Shown here piece after piece: positions 12,775 to 16,515 of a stretch of 16,515 bases of DNA. Location of the stretch: NCBI GenBank assembly GCA_027001345.1, contig JALTMS010000332.1, forward strand, positions 1 to 16,515. The letters are read 5' to 3'. Under the pieces are notes generated by a model, which worked only from the letters and a program-made list of their open reading frames with translations, had not been told where the DNA came from and searched no databases. Origin of the DNA: Acidobacteriota bacterium (GTDB lineage: Bacteria > Acidobacteriota > Polarisedimenticolia > J045). The position numbers were made by a program, and so were the translations under genes. Position 1 is the stretch's first letter; every line of letters begins with the position of its first letter.

Positions 12775-15700
12775 CTATTGCGCCACCGGTGTGACGAGCA
12801 ACTCGCGGGCTTCGGCATCGTCGATCGAACGGGCGGTCTGGCGGAATTCGGCGTATTGCTCGGGCTCGATCCGCAGCGGCGGCATGGCAGCGCTGCGCTC
12901 GATGATCAGCTTGCCCGCGTCCAGCCGTGCGCTGAGGGAGAAGTGTCCGAGCTTGCCCTGGTACTCGAAGGGCTCGGGCACCCGCTCGAGGCGGTAGCCC
13001 TCGGGCACGACGATTTCGAGACGGTCATGGCGCTGGGCCTGGGGCGCGAAGAGCATCGGGTAGCGACGGGCGGGCAGCGAGCCGAAGCGTGGAATCAGCG
13101 CCAGAGGTTGGGTCGTCATCGGCAGAGCCAGGCCCGCGGCGGTCGGGCGACCGAGGTTGCCCCCCGTGAAGTGGAGGTCGAGTACCAGCTCGGCCTCGGG
13201 ATCCTCGAGCCCTTCCATCTTCCATTGTTCGACCACGGCACCGGGAAAGGCCTGGTCCACCAGAGACTGCCGGACGAGGGGCATCTTTTCTCGGGGGACG
13301 TCCCGCAGCAGGCGCCGGGTCATCGCGGCGAACGAGCCCCGCAGCAGGAGCCGGATCTCGCCGCTGACCCGGCCGTCGGCCTCCAGTCGGAGCCGGGCCA
13401 CCTGCTCCTGCAAGATCTGATTGCTGCTGCGGGGCAGGTGGATCAGCTCCGCCGAGGCCGAACCGGTCAATGGAATCGCCAGGCCGTCGGAACCATCGAG
13501 TTGCGCCGGCAAGACCCCGTAAGGATGATCGGCGTCGGTGTAGTCCAGGTAGACCCACCGATCGCCCGTCCTGATCCGCACCAGCGCGTAGCCGAAGGTC
13601 TGGGGCGAGGGGCAGTCGAGGTCGAAGCCGTTGTATTCCATCGAGCGCGTGAGCACCAGTTGAGGCTCGAGGTTCAGGGCGCGGGCCAGTGCCAGGGCGA
13701 TGCCCACCCGGTCGCCCTCTCCGGCCGAAGCCGCCATGCTGGCCGGGGAGCTGAGCAACAGGGCCGATGCGCCGGGACGTACCCGCTCGAGAATTACCCG
13801 GTGCATCGCCCGCGCCAGGTCGTCGGGACGGCTGGTCGGTGCCTGGGCCCGGATCGCATCGAGCATCGCCGGCAGGGGGTCGTCGAGACGCAGGCGTCCG
13901 ACCAGGGCGCCGCGGTAGAGTCGCCCCACGGTCGCCCAGTCCAGGCCCAGGCCCAGCCGCAAGTGCGGCGTGAATTCCAGGCGGTTGGGCACGAAGGGTT
14001 CGATGTACTGCCGAGGCATCTCCCGGGCCGTCCAGGAGCGTACGCGCATGCCGTCGATCACCTCGTCGGTACGCTCGAGTCCTTCGACGTTGCCACAGGC
14101 CTCGACCGGCAGGTCGGCGTCGTGCACGACCACGAAACGGCTCAGGACGTAGTCGCGGTCGTCGCCCTGGAAAAGGAAGACCGTGCGATTGTCCAGGGCT
14201 CCGGGCAGGGCCTCGAGGGGAGGCGTGTAGCGCCTCCAGACGTATTCGATCGAGTCGCCCGGCGCCAGTCCGGGCAGGGAGACCGGACGTCGCGTGCCGG
14301 GCGCCACGTCGACCACCTTTCCGTCGGGTTTGTGCAGGCGGATGGCCTCGATGATGCCGCCGGGCAAGACTTGCAGTTCCCCTTCGTGCTCCACGCCGGC
14401 CCGGGTGTAGACCCCGTGGATGCCCTGGTAGAGTTCGGTCTGCCCGCCCTTGCGATCGATCAGGGTGGCGGCGATGTCGGCCAGCAGCGCCGAATCGGTG
14501 TTCGGACCGGGACGTTGCGCCCGCTCCAGGACGGAGGCGGCATCCACCAGCCAGGGGCGCAGGCGATCGGGGATGCCCCGGTAGGGCAACACGTCGCGCA
14601 GACTCAGCCGCTGCGGTTCGTAGAGCAACGCCCGCTCGATCGCCTCGGTCGCCGCATCCTCCTGGCCGAGCTGGGCCAGGATCCCGGCTCGCTCCATCTC
14701 CACCCAGCCCGAGTCGGGAAACAGGCGGGCGGCGTGGGCCAGGGTGTCGAGCGCCGGCTCCAGGCGCCCCGCGTCTTGCAGCGTGCGCGCCTTGCCCAGC
14801 CAGGCTCCCGAGGTGGTTTCCCGTAGATCGAGAATCGTATTCCAGGCTTCGAGCGCCTGTTCGGTCAGACCCTGCTGGTGGAGCAGGCGGGGCCAGGCCA
14901 GATCGAGGGGGTGTCGTGCGAAGCTCCGCTCGAGCAGGGCGTGCAGCCGGTCCGCATTGCCCCGGGCCCGCCAGTAGCTGATTTCCGCGTCGAGCAGGTC
15001 GCCTCTGACCGGCGAGGCGAGTCGAGCCCGCGTGATCAGATCTTCGGCCTCGGTGTACCACTGACGCTCCATGGCGAGCTGGTAGAGCAGCAGCAGGGCG
15101 TCGGGATGATCGGGACTGTGCTCGAGGGCCTGCTCGGCGGCCCGCCGCGCCTGGTCCGTGCGGCCCGCACCGCGATCCATCTGGGCCAGCAGCAGTCGGG
15201 CGATCAGAAGCTCGGGGTCGGCTTCGAGGGCCTGTTCGATCAGGGTCCGGCCCCGTGCAAGATCTTCGGCCGGTGCGGCACCGGTCTCCGCCTTGAAGAA
15301 AAACTCGCCGAGGGCCAGGGTGAACAACGCCGCGTCGGGCCACCGCTCGTTGGCGACCTGCAGCATCGCTCCCACCTCGCGGTCCAGTCCGCGGGCCTTG
15401 AGCCACCAGGCGGCGGCCATGAAGCGTGCCGGAGATGGCGGCAGGACGCCGCTGAACGCCGCATCGGTCTGCACCGGCATCGGCGCCACCCGGACCCGGC
15501 CCTCGATGGCGGCCGCGACCGGAACCGGCCGTGGCGGCGGGCCGGAGATCGTTTCGAGGGTCACCGCGAGAGGTCCCATCGACGGTGCCGTGGCGAGCTT
15601 GATCATCAGCCGATGCCGGCCGGGTTCGAAGCGCGCTTCGAGGGCGATGGCATGGGGCGGCCGCTTTCGCCATCGATCCACCCGTGCCACCGGCTGGCCA

Positions 15701-16488
15701 TCGATGAACACCTCGAAGGAAGTGTTGGCATCGACCCGTACCCGGACCGTCGACTTCGTCGCGACAGTCAGGTCGGTCAGCGCGTAACTCGCGGCTCCCT
15801 CGCGCAAGGGGTAGGGCAGGACCACGCGGCCGTCGGCGAAGGAGACATCGAGGCGACGGGGCGGCAGATTCCCCGGACCGCTTTCGTCCGTCGGGTCGAG
15901 GTCGCCGCTGTCGGGAGGGAAACTCTGGTCGAGGGCCAGCGAGGGAATGCGCCCGTAGGGACCGAGCAGCGTCCAGTTTTCCACGCGCCCGCCGCTTTCC
16001 ACCAACCGCCGATAGGCCAGCAGGGGCTGCTCGGAGCGGGCGAGCACGTCGGCCAGGCCGAGCAGCGCCAGGGAACGGACCTCGGGATCGCGGGTCGGCG
16101 TCTGCCCATCGACGATCGCCTCGAGCAAGCTTCGGACGCCGAGTCCTCCGTCCGTACTGCGGGAGGCGAGCACCAGGATCCGGGCCAGGGCCGCGGCGGC
16201 CATCGGCGTATCGGCTCTCGAACGCAGGGCTCCGGCCAGGCTCGCCAGGGCCAGGTCGAAGTCTCCCCGGGCTTCGGCGAGAGCTGCGCGGCCGATCGCG
16301 CAGTCCAGATCATCGGGATGCTCTTCGAGGCAGGCGGCGAGCTGCTCTTCGGCCAGATCGTGGTGGCCGTCGAGCAGAGCCTGCCAGCCCGGCTCGGCAA
16401 TCGCCGCGCCGTGGGCCGGGAAGGGGACCGCGCCGAAGAGCAGGGCCAGGATCAGCACTGGCGAGAAGGCGGCGGGAAAGCCGTTCAT
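12775..16488 (-). CDS. Exported TPR-DUF3857 protein with degenerate transglutaminase-like domain
   Basis: A 1237-residue protein with a Sec signal (MNGFPAAFSPVLILALLF, ending near PAHGA). Residues ~35-160 and ~395-660 are TPR-like helical repeats (ALEADPELLIARLLLAQMDR, ALEHSPDHPDALLLLYQLA). Between them, ~170-325, is a beta-sandwich opening VENWTLLGPYGRIP. A DUF3857 domain begins near 690 (GIHGVYTRAGVEHEGEL, LAPGDSIEYVWRRY). A transglutaminase-like domain lies at about 890-1010, then a C-terminal beta domain. In active relatives the core Cys sits in a GDCKD-type motif; here the segment reads AGEGDRVGIALALARAL with no Cys, the expected His region reads FGYALVRIR, and only the Asp of VYLDYTDAD remains. 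It is therefore likely a non-catalytic periplasmic binding or scaffold protein. The ATG at 16488 has GGAG five bases upstream and overlaps the stop of an upstream frame. Confidence 0.88.
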   Translation of the reverse strand: MNGFPAAFSPVLILALLFGAVPFPAHGAAIAEPGWQALLDGHHDLAEEQLAACLEEHPDDLDCAIGRAALAEARGDFDLALASLAGALRSRADTPMAAAALARILVLASRSTDGGLGVRSLLEAIVDGQTPTRDPEVRSLALLGLADVLARSEQPLLAYRRLVESGGRVENWTLLGPYGRIPSLALDQSFPPDSGDLDPTDESGPGNLPPRRLDVSFADGRVVLPYPLREGAASYALTDLTVATKSTVRVRVDANTSFEVFIDGQPVARVDRWRKRPPHAIALEARFEPGRHRLMIKLATAPSMGPLAVTLETISGPPPRPVPVAAAIEGRVRVAPMPVQTDAAFSGVLPPSPARFMAAAWWLKARGLDREVGAMLQVANERWPDAALFTLALGEFFFKAETGAAPAEDLARGRTLIEQALEADPELLIARLLLAQMDRGAGRTDQARRAAEQALEHSPDHPDALLLLYQLAMERQWYTEAEDLITRARLASPVRGDLLDAEISYWRARGNADRLHALLERSFARHPLDLAWPRLLHQQGLTEQALEAWNTILDLRETTSGAWLGKARTLQDAGRLEPALDTLAHAARLFPDSGWVEMERAGILAQLGQEDAATEAIERALLYEPQRLSLRDVLPYRGIPDRLRPWLVDAASVLERAQRPGPNTDSALLADIAATLIDRKGGQTELYQGIHGVYTRAGVEHEGELQVLPGGIIEAIRLHKPDGKVVDVAPGTRRPVSLPGLAPGDSIEYVWRRYTPPLEALPGALDNRTVFLFQGDDRDYVLSRFVVVHDADLPVEACGNVEGLERTDEVIDGMRVRSWTAREMPRQYIEPFVPNRLEFTPHLRLGLGLDWATVGRLYRGALVGRLRLDDPLPAMLDAIRAQAPTSRPDDLARAMHRVILERVRPGASALLLSSPASMAASAGEGDRVGIALALARALNLEPQLVLTRSMEYNGFDLDCPSPQTFGYALVRIRTGDRWVYLDYTDADHPYGVLPAQLDGSDGLAIPLTGSASAELIHLPRSSNQILQEQVARLRLEADGRVSGEIRLLLRGSFAAMTRRLLRDVPREKMPLVRQSLVDQAFPGAVVEQWKMEGLEDPEAELVLDLHFTGGNLGRPTAAGLALPMTTQPLALIPRFGSLPARRYPMLFAPQAQRHDRLEIVVPEGYRLERVPEPFEYQGKLGHFSLSARLDAGKLIIERSAAMPPLRIEPEQYAEFRQTARSIDDAEARELLVTPVAQ

Positions 16489-16515
16489 GGCCACTCCACG
16501 ACGATGCGCTGAGAG
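16485..16515 (-). CDS. C-terminal end of an upstream gene (tentative)
   Basis: On the minus strand one frame reads SQRIVVEWP and then stops with a TGA that overlaps the ATG of the TPR-DUF3857 gene (ATGA). Such an overlap is typical of translationally coupled genes, so this is probably the tail of the preceding operon member. Only nine residues are visible, so neither identity nor reality can be settled. Confidence 0.3.
   Translation of the reverse strand, partial: SQRIVVEWP

Noticed and set aside
12778..14826. Long plus-strand open frame inside the TPR-DUF3857 gene
   Set aside because: It lies opposite a protein with a signal peptide, TPRs and a DUF3857 domain. The plus-strand product is low-complexity with no recognisable motif.

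Overview
This is a GC-rich window (roughly two thirds G+C by eye) from a diderm bacterium. A Pal-type peptidoglycan-associated lipoprotein and a HlyD-type periplasmic adaptor both imply an outer membrane. A secreted M14 peptidase, an actinobacterial/acidobacterial-style leucyl-tRNA synthetase with an insertion, and a very long TPR-DUF3857 protein would fit Acidobacteriota or a neighbouring GC-rich phylum. That placement is only a guess from gene style; no marker RNA gene is present.

Layout. (a) 1-972: the N-terminal half of an asparagine synthetase runs off the left edge on the minus strand, diverging from a tiny two-helix membrane protein. (b) 1059-7221, plus strand: a secreted M14 zinc carboxypeptidase, a Trm112/UPF0434 protein, leuS, an ECF sigma factor with its zinc-finger anti-sigma factor one base apart, and a small DUF2892 membrane protein. 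The genes from Trm112 onward are closely spaced and may be cotranscribed. (c) 7305-8294: a Pal-like OmpA-family lipoprotein with its own likely promoter and an intrinsic terminator. (d) 8295-8694: non-coding, holding a ~173-bp inverted-repeat element that looks like a small non-autonomous mobile element or structured RNA, plus a minus-strand terminator. (e) 8695-9201, minus strand: an exported protein of unknown function, divergent from (f). (f) 9547-12066: an 839-residue fusion of PqqD-like domain, TPR-like segment, M50 site-2-type metalloprotease and HlyD/RND adaptor. It is followed after a 366-bp regulatory region by (g) 12433-12714, a 93-residue protein with a conserved-looking N-terminus (KKLNVQELESRIAP) and no secretion signal. 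(h) 12775-16488, minus strand: a 1237-residue exported TPR-DUF3857 protein whose transglutaminase-like domain has lost its catalytic Cys and His. It overlaps the end of an upstream gene by ATGA.

The most interesting part is (f)+(g). The small protein has a near-consensus sigma-54 (RpoN) promoter, an upstream inverted repeat suited to an enhancer-binding protein, and a structured leader. Its neighbour combines a peptide-recognition domain (PqqD-like), an intramembrane protease and a membrane-fusion adaptor in one chain. The inference, not proven by sequence alone, is a leader-guided maturation/export system in which the small protein is the substrate.
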